Source of the DNA: JAIQFV01 sp041494885 | GTDB lineage: Bacteria > Acidobacteriota > Terriglobia > JAIQFV01 | DNA: 64,000 nucleotides | NCBI GenBank assembly: GCA_041494885.1 | Contig: JBGQBO010000022.1 | Location: forward strand, 1-64,000 | Direction of reading: 5' to 3' | Made by a program: the position numbers and the translations under genes | The notes under the pieces: model-generated | Database searches by the model: none | What the model saw: only the letters and a program-made list of their open reading frames with translations | Told to the model about the DNA's origin: nothing | Shown: positions 9,123-17,539 of the stretch, in pieces | How positions within the stretch are numbered: position 1 is the first letter of the stretch | Layout: each line of letters opens with the position of its first letter

Positions 9123-9191
9123 ACAAATTTATAGATACACTGCCGGGATGGTGGATCTCACGGCAGGGCAGGCCATATCAACCGAACTCGA

Positions 9192-10736
9192 TTAAGAGGC
9201 CTCCTCTTTTTTCGATCTTCCGACCGGGGCCGGATCGATTGAGCTCTCTTTCAACTCTTCCTCTTTTGACGAAGCCTCAGGCTCGGAATCCGGGGTCACC
9301 TCCGATTCAGATTCCAGGGAGGCCTCTTCCCCGGCGGAACTCTCCGGAGGCTCGTCTTCTGCGGACTCGCCGGCAAGGCCCTCGCTTTCTTCCTCTTCCT
9401 CTTCCCCGAATCCGATGGTTCCGGCACTCAGGGCCTCTGTCTCGGCTTCCGCCTCGGCTTCTGCCTCCGACTGCTCCAGGGCCTCATAGAATTTCTCGAC
9501 CGCGTCGCGAATTTTCTCAACCATTTTCTCGCCAATGCCCGGTAACTGCATTAACTGTTCAGGAGTTTGGTTGCCCAAATCTTCCACCGTCTTGATTCCC
9601 ACCTCTTGGAGCTTCTCGACGAGCTTCGGGGTTAACCCCTCCAGTTCGGCAATGGACGTTTGAGCATGTGCCATGGCCGCCATCTGAGATTCCACTTCCC
9701 GCCGTTTCTCTTCTTCGCTCTTCACATCGATATGCCAGCCGATCAACTTGGAGGCAAGGCGAACATTCTGGCCCTTTTTGCCGATCGCCAGCGACAGCTG
9801 CGAGTCTTCGACCACTACCTCAAGCTCCCGATCCTCGGGATCCAGGATGGCAACGCGGCTGACCTTGGCAGGGCTGAGCGAATGAGTTGCAAAGGAGATG
9901 ATATCGTCGGAATATTGAATGATATCGATTTTTTCACCCCGGAGTTCCCGAATCACCGCCTGCACCCGCAAGCCCTTCATGCCGACACAAGCTCCCACAC
10001 TATCCACGTCCCGATCCTTGGACAGGACAGCGATCTTGGTGCGTTCCCCCGCTTCACGCACACATCCCTTCACGGCAACGGTGCTGTCATAGATTTCGGG
10101 TACTTCCATTTCAAACATGCGGATGACCAGCTGGGGGTCGGCCCTTGAAAGCACGACCTGCGGAAGCTTGGAACTCTTATCCACACGGACAATGACGGCC
10201 CGGACCCGCTCTCCAAAGGAGAACTTTTCCAGCTTGGATTGCTCTCGTTTCGGGATCACGCCCTCTGTCTTGCCTAAGTCCACGATGATGTCACCGTTCT
10301 CGAACCGCTTCACGGTGCAATTCATTAACTCCCCAAGTCGATTGCTGTACTCGCTGAAGACATTGTCTCGCTCCGCCTCGCGAACCTTCTGAAAGATCAC
10401 CTGTTTGGCCGTCTGAGCGGCAATGCGACCCAGGACTTCGATCGATTTCGGGATCCGGATTTCATCCTCGAGTTGTGCCGCCGGGTTGATTTTTCGCGCT
10501 TCCGCCAGGCTCATCTCCTTGAGGGGATTTGTGACTTCGTCGAGGACCTTCTTGACCACATAGACCTGAATGCGACCGGTCTCCTCGTCGAATTTGGCAA
10601 CAAGGTCTTCATTCGTCTTGTAAAACTTACGAGCCGCCACCAGGAGAGCATCTTCGACCGCAGTCAGGACGATCTTCGGATCAATGCCCTTGTCTTTGGC
10701 GAGCTGATCGATGCTTTCATAGAGCTGATTCAACAT
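9192..10736 (-). CDS. nusA: Transcription termination/antitermination factor NusA
   Basis: Binds RNA polymerase and modulates pausing, termination and antitermination. Domain order in 514 residues: N-terminal RNAP-binding domain (1-130), S1 domain (about 135-200, with CTVKRFENGDIIVDLGKTEG), two KH domains (about 210-345, including VGACVGMKGLRVQAVIREL and LAIGKKGQNVRLASKLIGW), then a helix-hairpin-helix domain (about 365-420, LPGIGEKMVEKIRDAVEKF). The last 85 residues are an acidic Glu/Ser/Ala-rich tail. The family core often ends after KH2; acidic or HhH extensions occur in several phyla. Second gene of the operon, 144 bp after rimP. Confidence 0.96.
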   Translation of the reverse strand: MLNQLYESIDQLAKDKGIDPKIVLTAVEDALLVAARKFYKTNEDLVAKFDEETGRIQVYVVKKVLDEVTNPLKEMSLAEARKINPAAQLEDEIRIPKSIEVLGRIAAQTAKQVIFQKVREAERDNVFSEYSNRLGELMNCTVKRFENGDIIVDLGKTEGVIPKREQSKLEKFSFGERVRAVIVRVDKSSKLPQVVLSRADPQLVIRMFEMEVPEIYDSTVAVKGCVREAGERTKIAVLSKDRDVDSVGACVGMKGLRVQAVIRELRGEKIDIIQYSDDIISFATHSLSPAKVSRVAILDPEDRELEVVVEDSQLSLAIGKKGQNVRLASKLIGWHIDVKSEEEKRREVESQMAAMAHAQTSIAELEGLTPKLVEKLQEVGIKTVEDLGNQTPEQLMQLPGIGEKMVEKIRDAVEKFYEALEQSEAEAEAEAETEALSAGTIGFGEEEEEESEGLAGESAEDEPPESSAGEEASLESESEVTPDSEPEASSKEEELKESSIDPAPVGRSKKEEAS

Positions 10737-10880
10737 GCAAGTTCACCTCGCATACTAAACTACCGACCCGCCTTCAGCGGCGCCGGTCTGCTGAGAGGAT
10801 GTGCCCCAATACGCGCACATCGAATGACCTATGCTTCGCCCTTTTAGGATGCCGTCATTTCAAACGGCTACAAATCGGGC

Positions 10881-11339
10881 CTACCACTCCACTACAAGAT
10901 TGGCTTTTTCTACTTGATCGAATGGAATCTCGACGTGATGGGTCCGTGAAACCGCCAGGGTAATGATCCCTTCCTGGAACTTCACCAGTCTTCCCTGAAA
11001 GGATCTCCCTTCTTCAAGGGGCGCGCGGGTGCGAATTTTGGCGAGCCGGCCGAGAAAACGCCGATAATCTTCAGCATGAATCAACTTGCGATCGAGACCG
11101 GGTGAAGAGACTTCCAGATGATAGCGGTCGGGGATGAGGTCTTCCACGTCCAGCAGCACCCCCAGCCGCTTACTCACACACTCGCAGTCTTCCAAAGTAA
11201 CGCCATCGGGAACTCGATCGATGAACAGTCGCAGTAAGCGATTGTTCCCGGGGCCGACCCACTCAATGTCCACTAATTCCAAACCTTCCTCCCGAATCAC
11301 CCGGTCGGCCAATGCTCGGATCGGCTCCAAAACTTCCAT
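10881..11339 (-). CDS. rimP: Ribosome maturation factor RimP
   Basis: RimP assists 30S maturation by helping S12 and partners bind. The 152-residue protein has the N-terminal alpha/beta domain (MEVLEPIRALADRVIREEGLELVDIEW in two adjoining parts), the typical LRLFIDRVPDGVTLEDCECVSK segment and YHLEVSSPGLDRKL, then the C-terminal SH3-like domain. The frame is open to 11354, but the ATG at 11339 matches the family N-terminus. It is the first gene of the nus operon. The promoter lies only about 50 bp upstream, and a hairpin with a T-tract occupies nearly the whole leader, leaving no good ribosome binding site. This points to leader-level control. Confidence 0.94.
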   Translation of the reverse strand: MEVLEPIRALADRVIREEGLELVDIEWVGPGNNRLLRLFIDRVPDGVTLEDCECVSKRLGVLLDVEDLIPDRYHLEVSSPGLDRKLIHAEDYRRFLGRLAKIRTRAPLEEGRSFQGRLVKFQEGIITLAVSRTHHVEIPFDQVEKANLVVEW

Positions 11340-11354
11340 AAATAATACCCACAA

Positions 11355-11380
11355 TAAAAAAGTGGGCTTGCGCCCACTTC
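11355..11380 (-). promoter_or_regulatory. Terminator-like hairpin in the rimP-nusA-infB leader
   Basis: Reading the minus strand, AAGTGGGC (plus 11379-11372), loop GCAA, and GCCCACTT (11367-11360) form an 8-bp stem followed at once by T's and TATTG. It begins about 5 nt after the predicted transcription start and ends about 15 nt before the rimP start codon. No minus-strand gene lies upstream, so it is not the terminator of another operon. Possible roles are early termination or pausing sensitive to NusA, mRNA 5' protection, or translational control. All are inference. Confidence 0.6.
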
Positions 11381-11390
11381 AATGGGTCAG

Positions 11391-11419
11391 ATTATACCCC
11401 TCGCTAGGGGACAAGGCAA
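11391..11419 (-). promoter_or_regulatory. Sigma70-type promoter of the rimP-nusA-infB operon
   Basis: On the minus strand TTGCCT (plus 11419-11414) and a perfect TATAAT (11396-11391) are 17 bp apart. The predicted start is near 11384. It is the clear first promoter of the operon and lies back to back with the HSP20 promoter. Confidence 0.75.
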
Positions 11420-11456
11420 GAGGTTTTATCCTTCCTAAAAGGTTGTGGGCCGTTCC

Positions 11457-11486
11457 TTGACACTTCAAAAACAAAAGTGTTACAAA
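11457..11486 (+). promoter_or_regulatory. HSP20 promoter overlapped by a CIRCE-like inverted repeat
   Basis: TTGACA (11457-11462) and TACAAA (11481-11486) are 18 bp apart. An inverted repeat, TTGACACTT (11457-11465), 9-nt spacer, AAGTGTTAC (11475-11483), covers both boxes. The 9-nt spacing and 12 of 18 arm positions agree with the CIRCE consensus (TTAGCACTC-N9-GAGTGCTAA), the operator of the heat-shock repressor HrcA. The match is imperfect, so HrcA control is an inference. Confidence 0.5.
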
Positions 11487-11593
11487 TGCGGGAGTCTTGG
11501 TGTTTGCCATTGTGGCAGGGCGCATGACTGTTCCGTGGAAGAAGCGCCTGACGACGGGTATGACTGGCGGCTTCACCGGGAAAGACATCCCAC

Positions 11594-12046
11594 ATGATCA
11601 GAAAATACGCTGCCTATGTTGATTTTGAGCGCCTGCAGGGGGAGTTGAACCAGTTGTTGGAGGAGCTGTCAAGGCTGGGTCCGGACATCGCGACGTGGTC
11701 GTCCGGGGCATGGCACCCAGCGGTCGATATCTTCGAAACCAAGGAAGAAGTCGTTGTTCTCGTCGAACTTCCCGGTGTCCAAAGGGCCGACATGACGGTC
11801 AGCTTGAAACACAACACCCTGATTGTATCGGGGAGAAAATACGAAGAGAAAACTTCAGAGAGCACCGCCTGTTTCTTGTGTCTCGAACGCAACCATGGGG
11901 AGTTTCGGCGGGTTGTGCCGCTGACGACGCTCGTGGATCCCCACAACGGTGGCGCAACCTTGAGTCATGGGATTCTAACCATAAGACTCGCCAAGATCGT
12001 TGATTCCAGAAAATCCGAATATCACATCCGAATCAAAGAGGAATGA
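11594..12046 (+). CDS. Small heat shock protein, HSP20/alpha-crystallin family
   Basis: ATP-independent holdase chaperone that binds unfolding proteins. In 150 residues the alpha-crystallin domain spans about 40-140: WHPAVDIFETKEEVVVLVELPGV, then the typical ERNHGEFRRVVPL and the loop ending GILTIRLAKI. The ELPGV and ERxxGxFxR signatures are classic. It carries an unusual CFLC pair just before the ERNHGEF motif. The C-terminal IxI anchor is loosely present as YHIRIKEE. Start ATG at 11594 has no strong ribosome binding site. The promoter carries a CIRCE-like repeat. lon follows 146 bp downstream, so two proteostasis genes are adjacent. Confidence 0.92.
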   Translation: MIRKYAAYVDFERLQGELNQLLEELSRLGPDIATWSSGAWHPAVDIFETKEEVVVLVELPGVQRADMTVSLKHNTLIVSGRKYEEKTSESTACFLCLERNHGEFRRVVPLTTLVDPHNGGATLSHGILTIRLAKIVDSRKSEYHIRIKEE

Positions 12047-12192
12047 GTTGGTTTTTCCTTTTGAATCGAGGCGTAAGACGTCAGGAGCCCTGGGGCGATG
12101 GGCTCGATGGATTCAGGAAGAAACAAGTGGGATCGTGAAAGGTTCATTGAATCCGCATTGCGGATAATCCTCCGTTATTCGACGAGAGAATC

Positions 12193-14637
12193 ATGCCGGA
12201 AAATGAAAAGACCAATGGAATACCCGACGAACAGATCAAGATCCCGGAGATGCTTCCCGTTCTGCCGATCCGTGACATTGTCATTTTCCCTTTCATGATC
12301 ATTCCGCTTTCGGTCGCTCGGGACCGATCCATCAAGGCAGTCGACCAAGCGCTCACCGAACAGCGCTTGATCCTGCTGCTGGCCCAAAAATCCGTCGACC
12401 AGGATGATCCCAAGTCCGAAGATCTGTATCCCGTGGGAACGGTCGCCACCATCATGCGGCTCCTGAAACTCCCCGATGGCCGGGTCAGGATCCTGGTGCA
12501 AGGATTGGCCCGGGCTCAAGCAACCTCCTTCGACGAGGCGCTCGCCTACACCCGTGCCAAACTGGACGTGCTTAATGAGCCCACCGTGAACCTGAAGGCG
12601 GTCGAGACGGAGGCCTTGATTCGAAACGTGAAATCGGAAGTCGATAAGGCTGTCAATCTTGGCAAGAGCATCTCCCCCGAAATTCTGGTCATTATCGCCA
12701 ACCTGGATGACCCGGGACGGCTCGCCGACCTGGTGGCGTCCAATCTGGAACTGAAGGTTGAAGTCGCCCAGCGGGTCCTGGAATCAGTGGATCCCATCGA
12801 CCGGCTTCGGAAAATCAACGAACTCCTGACCAAGGAAATCGAACTGCTCACGGTGCAGCAGCAGATCGATACCGCGGCTAAAGCGGACATCGACAAATCC
12901 CAGCGTGAGTACTATCTGCGCCAGCAGCTCAAAGCGATCCAGCAGGAGTTGGGTGATGTCAATGAGCTCCAGGAGGAGATCAATCAGTACCGGGAGAAGA
13001 TCGAGAAGGCCGGTATGCCCGCCGAAGTCCGCGAAGAGGTGGATCGTCAAGTCAAGAAACTCGAACGGATGCATCCGGATGCGGCCGAAACGGCCACGCT
13101 CCGCAATTACCTCGACTGGATGGTGGAGCTTCCCTGGTCAAAGCAAACCGTGGATAACTTAAACCTGGAGAAAGCACAGTCCATCCTGGACACGGATCAT
13201 TACGGGCTGGAGAAAATCAAGGAACGCATCGTCGATTACCTGGCTGTTCGCAAGCTGAAGGAAAAATCCAAAGGCCCGATTCTCTGTTTTGTGGGTCCGC
13301 CCGGAGTGGGCAAGACTTCGTTGGGAAAATCGATTGCCCATGCGCTTGATCGCAAGTTTGTCCGCCTCTCCCTCGGGGGAGTTCACGACGAAGCCGAGAT
13401 CCGGGGCCACCGCCGAACCTACGTGGGCGCTATGCCGGGGCGGATCATTCAAGGGATCCGCCAGGCCGGCACCAACAATCCGGTCTTCATGCTCGACGAA
13501 GTCGACAAGATTGGCGCGGATTACCGGGGCGACCCTTCCAGTGCGCTGCTGGAGGTGCTGGATCCGGAACAGAATTTTTCATTTCGCGACCACTATCTGG
13601 GCGTTCCGTTCGATCTTTCCAACGTCATGTTCATCACTACGGCGAATATCATTGACACCATCCAGCCCGCCTTCCTGGATCGCATGGAGGTGATCGCGCT
13701 CTCCGGCTACACGGAGCAGGAAAAGCTTCAAATCGCCGTCCGTCACCTTATCCCGAAACAACTCGATGAAAACGGCCTCAAGACAAATCAGATTGAATTT
13801 ACCGAGTCTGTTTTAAAGAGAATTATCACGCAATACACCCGGGAGGCCGGCTTGAGGAACCTCGAGCGTGAAATCGGAACCATATGCCGAAAGGTGGCGC
13901 GGCGCATCGCGGAAGGAAAGGTCGAGAAGCTCAAGGTGGTGGGACAAAAACTGGAAGAATTTCTGGGCCCTCCCAAGATTCTCCCGGAGGAGATATTGAA
14001 GAAGGATCAGATCGGCGTTGCCACGGGATTGGTCTGGACTCCCGTCGGGGGCGATATCGTTTTCGTGGAAGCCACCACCATGAAAGGAAAAGGGGGGCTG
14101 ATGCTGACCGGGCACTTGGGCGAAGTCATGAAAGAATCCGCTCAGGCAGCCTTGAGTTATGCCCGCGCTCATGCCCGCGAATTCCATATTCCGGAAGAGT
14201 TCTTTGCCTCCAATGACATTCACCTGCATGTGCCCGAGGGAGCGATCCCCAAAGACGGACCTTCTGCGGGGATCACCATGGCGACTGCGATGATCTCGGC
14301 TTTCACGGGAAGACTCGTCAAGAAATCGGTGGCGATGACCGGCGAGATTACGCTCCGGGGGAATGTTCTCCCTATCGGGGGACTCAAGGAGAAGGTGCTG
14401 GCGGCGCACCGTGCAAAAATCCGGACGGTGATCGTTCCGGCCCTCAACAAGAAGGATCTCAAGGACATCTCCGACGAGATCCGGAAGGACATGAACTTCA
14501 TTTTTGTCGACAACGTCAAGTCCGTTTTGGATGAAGCACTCGTCGGCCGCCCGGGCGAGCCCGAGAAATTTAAGACTCAGAGCAAACCGAACGCCCGTAG
14601 GATTAGAACCCGACGGCAACTGGTGGTTGCTCATTGA
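12193..14637 (+). CDS. lon: ATP-dependent Lon protease
   Basis: Cytoplasmic AAA+ serine protease that degrades misfolded and regulatory proteins. The 814-residue protein has the usual order: LON substrate-binding domain (about 10-205), coiled-coil, AAA+ module with Walker A GPPGVGKT (368-375), and the peptidase domain. The catalytic dyad is Ser691 in KDGPSAGITMATA and Lys734 in GGLKEKVLAAHRAKI; their 43-residue spacing equals that of E. coli Lon. ATG at 12193 is preceded by only a weak GAGAG. It follows the HSP20 gene. Heat-shock control would be expected, but no clear operator was found; a small palindrome (ATCCGC-ATT-GCGGAT, 12151-12165) lies just upstream. Confidence 0.97.
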   Translation: MPENEKTNGIPDEQIKIPEMLPVLPIRDIVIFPFMIIPLSVARDRSIKAVDQALTEQRLILLLAQKSVDQDDPKSEDLYPVGTVATIMRLLKLPDGRVRILVQGLARAQATSFDEALAYTRAKLDVLNEPTVNLKAVETEALIRNVKSEVDKAVNLGKSISPEILVIIANLDDPGRLADLVASNLELKVEVAQRVLESVDPIDRLRKINELLTKEIELLTVQQQIDTAAKADIDKSQREYYLRQQLKAIQQELGDVNELQEEINQYREKIEKAGMPAEVREEVDRQVKKLERMHPDAAETATLRNYLDWMVELPWSKQTVDNLNLEKAQSILDTDHYGLEKIKERIVDYLAVRKLKEKSKGPILCFVGPPGVGKTSLGKSIAHALDRKFVRLSLGGVHDEAEIRGHRRTYVGAMPGRIIQGIRQAGTNNPVFMLDEVDKIGADYRGDPSSALLEVLDPEQNFSFRDHYLGVPFDLSNVMFITTANIIDTIQPAFLDRMEVIALSGYTEQEKLQIAVRHLIPKQLDENGLKTNQIEFTESVLKRIITQYTREAGLRNLEREIGTICRKVARRIAEGKVEKLKVVGQKLEEFLGPPKILPEEILKKDQIGVATGLVWTPVGGDIVFVEATTMKGKGGLMLTGHLGEVMKESAQAALSYARAHAREFHIPEEFFASNDIHLHVPEGAIPKDGPSAGITMATAMISAFTGRLVKKSVAMTGEITLRGNVLPIGGLKEKVLAAHRAKIRTVIVPALNKKDLKDISDEIRKDMNFIFVDNVKSVLDEALVGRPGEPEKFKTQSKPNARRIRTRRQLVVAH

Positions 14638-14753
14638 TCCCCCATTTCGCTCTTTGCGCTGGAGGGTGGGGAGCGAACCCTCAGAGTGAATGATTCTCGT
14701 CAGCTCTGCCCTAAACAAACCGCATTACGTATTCCCCAGATGCCTCAAGGTTG

Positions 14754-15728
14754 ATGAAATTTAAGTCTGAACAGGAATTCCTCACCCGAATTCAAAAGCT
14801 CGCGAAACGGCGGGCGGGCGGGTTGGTGCGTGGGATCGGTGACGATGCCGCAGTCATTGAACCTCCGCCTCACCAGCGGTGGTGCATCACCACCGACTTG
14901 CTCACGGAAGGAATCCATTTTGATCTGCGATTTGATTCTCCGTCTTCGGTCGGACACAAATCACTAGCTGCCGGTTTGAGCGACATCGCCGCCATGGGAG
15001 CCATCCCAAGATTTGCCCTCATTTCGATCGCTGTTCCCATCCGCCGCGCCACGGCCTTCCTCGGCCCTTTTTATCAGGGATTTCTGGATCTCGCAGACTG
15101 TCACAAAGTCACACTCATTGGCGGAGATACTTCGAGCGCCAGGAGGCAAATTTTCATCGATGTGATTGTGGTAGGCTGTGTCAGAGCAGGCCATGAGATA
15201 TTGCGCTCGGGTGCGCGGACGGGAGATCATATTTTTGTTACGGGTGCGATCGGAAAGGCCGCGCTGGGTTTGCACTTGCTCCGCCAAGGGAAACCGGCAT
15301 CGAGCAGCATGGAACGCCAGGCGGTGGCGAGTCACCTTCATCCCATTCCCCGCACTGGGGTGGGCCTCCACTTGTGCGAAGCTCGACTCGCGACATCAAT
15401 GATCGACATCAGCGACGGCCTATCCACCGACCTGAACCATCTCTGCCGAGAAAGTCGGGTGGGAGCGAGGATTCATGAGGCCCATCTGCCGCTTCTGGGG
15501 AAAGGCAGATCCCAGCGGATGTTAAAGTATGCCCTCTCGGGAGGCGAAGACTACGAGCTGCTCTTCACAGTCAGTCCGAAGAGGGTCATTGAAGTGCACC
15601 CCCATATTGATGGCGTCCCTGTGAGGGATATTGGAAGAATCGTTCCTCGGAGCCAAGGAATTAAGATCATTAGGACGAATAGTGCAGTTGATCCCCTGCC
15701 CCCCTCGGGATGGGATCACTTCCAATAG
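14754..15728 (+). CDS. thiL: Thiamine-monophosphate kinase
   Basis: Phosphorylates thiamine monophosphate to the active cofactor thiamine diphosphate using ATP. About 324 residues, normal for ThiL of the PurM/SelD fold. Visible motifs: GIGDDAAVIEP (Mg-ATP binding) near residue 28, TTDLLTEGIHFDL near 46, LAAGLSDIAAMGA near 72 and a C-terminal ALSGGEDYELLF. ATG at 14754 is chosen over TTG at 14751; the AAGG at 14747-14750 is unusually close to either, which suggests weak initiation. It begins a run thiL-DUF2062-aroA with very short gaps. Confidence 0.93.
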   Translation: MKFKSEQEFLTRIQKLAKRRAGGLVRGIGDDAAVIEPPPHQRWCITTDLLTEGIHFDLRFDSPSSVGHKSLAAGLSDIAAMGAIPRFALISIAVPIRRATAFLGPFYQGFLDLADCHKVTLIGGDTSSARRQIFIDVIVVGCVRAGHEILRSGARTGDHIFVTGAIGKAALGLHLLRQGKPASSSMERQAVASHLHPIPRTGVGLHLCEARLATSMIDISDGLSTDLNHLCRESRVGARIHEAHLPLLGKGRSQRMLKYALSGGEDYELLFTVSPKRVIEVHPHIDGVPVRDIGRIVPRSQGIKIIRTNSAVDPLPPSGWDHFQ

Positions 15729-15735
15729 AAGGCTA

Positions 15736-16218
15736 ATGATTCACATCAATCTTAAAAAACAGATCGAAAAGCTGCTGCACATTCACGACAGCCCTGAGCG
15801 AACGGCTCTGGCATTTGCCATTGGGGTCTTCTTTGGGTTTTCACCGTTCCTGGGATTTCATACCATCCTCGTGCTCCTCGTGGCTTTCCTCTTTCGCCTG
15901 AACCGTGTGGCCTCCCTGATCGGAGTGTATTTGAACAACCCTTGGACGATTGTTCCCGTGGCCATGGCCTCAACCTCGTTGGGCGCCAAGGTCCTGGGAT
16001 TTCGGGGGCATCGCTATGAACGGTTTAATTGGCACGAACTGGGAACACTTCTTTTTTGGTCGAATCTCCCGCAGGAATTTCGATTGCACTATCGCACGCT
16101 GTACCCTTTCCTGGTGGGATCGATGATTTGTGCCACCGTTCTCGCCATCATCGCCTACCCTGTTTGCCTCTGGTTTATCCGCACCTACCGACACCGGATT
16201 CAACACTTGAAGGACTGA
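15736..16218 (+). CDS. DUF2062 membrane protein
   Basis: Membrane protein of about 160 residues with the DUF2062 core: FAIGVFFGFSPFLGFHTILVLLVAFLFRLNRVA, read as adjoining segments, then GVYLNNPWTIVP. Two hydrophobic spans lie at about residues 25-65 and one near the C-terminus (FLVGSMICATVLAIIAYPV). The function is unknown; relatives are found near or fused to glycosyltransferases. The ATG at 15736 lies 7 bp after the thiL stop and follows AGAAGG, so it is chosen over the longer frame that begins inside thiL. aroA starts 2 bp after the stop. Confidence 0.83.
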   Translation: MIHINLKKQIEKLLHIHDSPERTALAFAIGVFFGFSPFLGFHTILVLLVAFLFRLNRVASLIGVYLNNPWTIVPVAMASTSLGAKVLGFRGHRYERFNWHELGTLLFWSNLPQEFRLHYRTLYPFLVGSMICATVLAIIAYPVCLWFIRTYRHRIQHLKD

Positions 16219-16219
16219 T

Positions 16220-17539
16220 ATGGCCGCTGAGGATCGAGACAGGGAATCTATGGAAGACGAAATTCTGATCAAACCGTGCCGGAACCTTCAGGGAATTGCC
16301 TTGGTTCCCGGGGACAAGTCAATCTGTCACCGCCTCGCCCTGCTGGCTTCCATTGCTGAGGGAGAATCCACAATTGCCAACTTTTCGACCAGTGCCGACT
16401 GCCATTCGACCCTGCATTGTCTGCGCGCCCTTGGCGTCGACGCAACATTTCGTGACGAAAACCTCCTGACGATTAAGGGACGCGGATTAACCGGATTCCA
16501 AGTGCCAGAACAAGCCCTCGACGCCGGGAATTCAGGATCCACCCTGCGCATGCTTGCAGGGCTGCTGGCGGGCCAGGCATTCACCTCCACGCTCACCGGT
16601 GATGAATCTTTATGCAAGCGGCCCATGGATCGTGTGATCGAACCACTTTCCCGCATGGGGGCAAAGTTTGAGGCGCGCGATCACAAATTCCCTCCCTTAA
16701 AGGTGTGGGGAGGACCCCTCCGATGGATTTCCTATTGCCCCACGGTTTCCAGCGCGCAAGTGAAGACTGCCATTCTTTTCGCGGGCCTGCTGGCAGAAGG
16801 AGTAACTGAGGTTATTGAGCGCGTCCCGACGCGGAATCATACCGAAATTGCCCTCCCGCAGTTTGGCGCCGCCGTGGAAGTCAGTCCACTTTCCGTCTCG
16901 GTCACCGGCGGAAGGCGGTTGCACGGAAGTCGGTTCGTTGTGCCCGGCGACCCTTCGTCTGCCGCCTTCTTGGTGGTCGCGGGGTTATTGGTCCCCAACG
17001 CCGAATTGACTGTGCAGGCCGTGGGATTGAACCCCACGCGGATTGAGTTCTTCGAACTCGTAAAGGCCATGGGAGGCAGGGTCGAATTCCTGAACCTCCG
17101 CGAGCAGAATGGTGAACCGGTTGGAGATGTGCGGGTCCGGTCCAGCCAACTCGAAGGAGGGTCTATTGGTCCACGACAGGTGCCCTCCCTGATCGATGAA
17201 ATCCCCATACTGGCGGTGGCAGGAGCCCGAAGCCGGAAGGGGTTGACGGTTCGAGGCGCACGGGAACTTCGCGTCAAAGAAAGCGATCGCATCTCCGCCA
17301 TCGTCCGGAACCTTAACGCCATGGGGGCAGAAGTGAAAGAGTTTGACGATGGATTCGAAGTAAAAGGTAATCAAACCTTGAAGGGTGCCCATATCGATTC
17401 TTTCGGAGATCACAGGATCGCCATGGCGTTTTCAATCGCTGCCCTCACAGCAGACGCACCCACGGTCCTTCATGGCTCCCAATGTGTCAAGATTTCGTTC
17501 CCCTCCTTTTTCAGTCTCCTCCAATCCTTGCAAGCTTAA
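16220..17539 (+). CDS. aroA: 3-phosphoshikimate 1-carboxyvinyltransferase (EPSP synthase)
   Basis: Transfers the enolpyruvyl group of PEP to shikimate-3-phosphate, the sixth step of the shikimate pathway. The 439-residue protein has the two-domain inside-out barrel: PGDKSICHRLALLASIAEG near residue 30, DAGNSGSTLRMLAGLLAG near 98, GDPSSAAFLVVAG near 243, RVKESDRI near 353 and SFGDHRIAMA near 394. In the GNSGS motif the second domain-1 residue pattern is GNSGST rather than GNAGTA, as in class II-like enzymes (inference). ATG at 16220 has AAGGA 5 nt upstream and is coupled to the DUF2062 stop; ATG at 16250, preceded by AGGGA, is a second possibility. Confidence 0.95.
   Translation: MAAEDRDRESMEDEILIKPCRNLQGIALVPGDKSICHRLALLASIAEGESTIANFSTSADCHSTLHCLRALGVDATFRDENLLTIKGRGLTGFQVPEQALDAGNSGSTLRMLAGLLAGQAFTSTLTGDESLCKRPMDRVIEPLSRMGAKFEARDHKFPPLKVWGGPLRWISYCPTVSSAQVKTAILFAGLLAEGVTEVIERVPTRNHTEIALPQFGAAVEVSPLSVSVTGGRRLHGSRFVVPGDPSSAAFLVVAGLLVPNAELTVQAVGLNPTRIEFFELVKAMGGRVEFLNLREQNGEPVGDVRVRSSQLEGGSIGPRQVPSLIDEIPILAVAGARSRKGLTVRGARELRVKESDRISAIVRNLNAMGAEVKEFDDGFEVKGNQTLKGAHIDSFGDHRIAMAFSIAALTADAPTVLHGSQCVKISFPSFFSLLQSLQA

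Noticed and set aside
12151..12165. Small palindrome ATCCGC-ATT-GCGGAT before lon
   Set aside because: Six base pairs per arm is weak, and it matches no heat-shock operator I know; mentioned in the lon entry only.
13813..14718. 301-codon open frame on minus strand
   Set aside because: Antisense to lon, whose catalytic residues are all intact; the frame has no ribosome binding site or domain.
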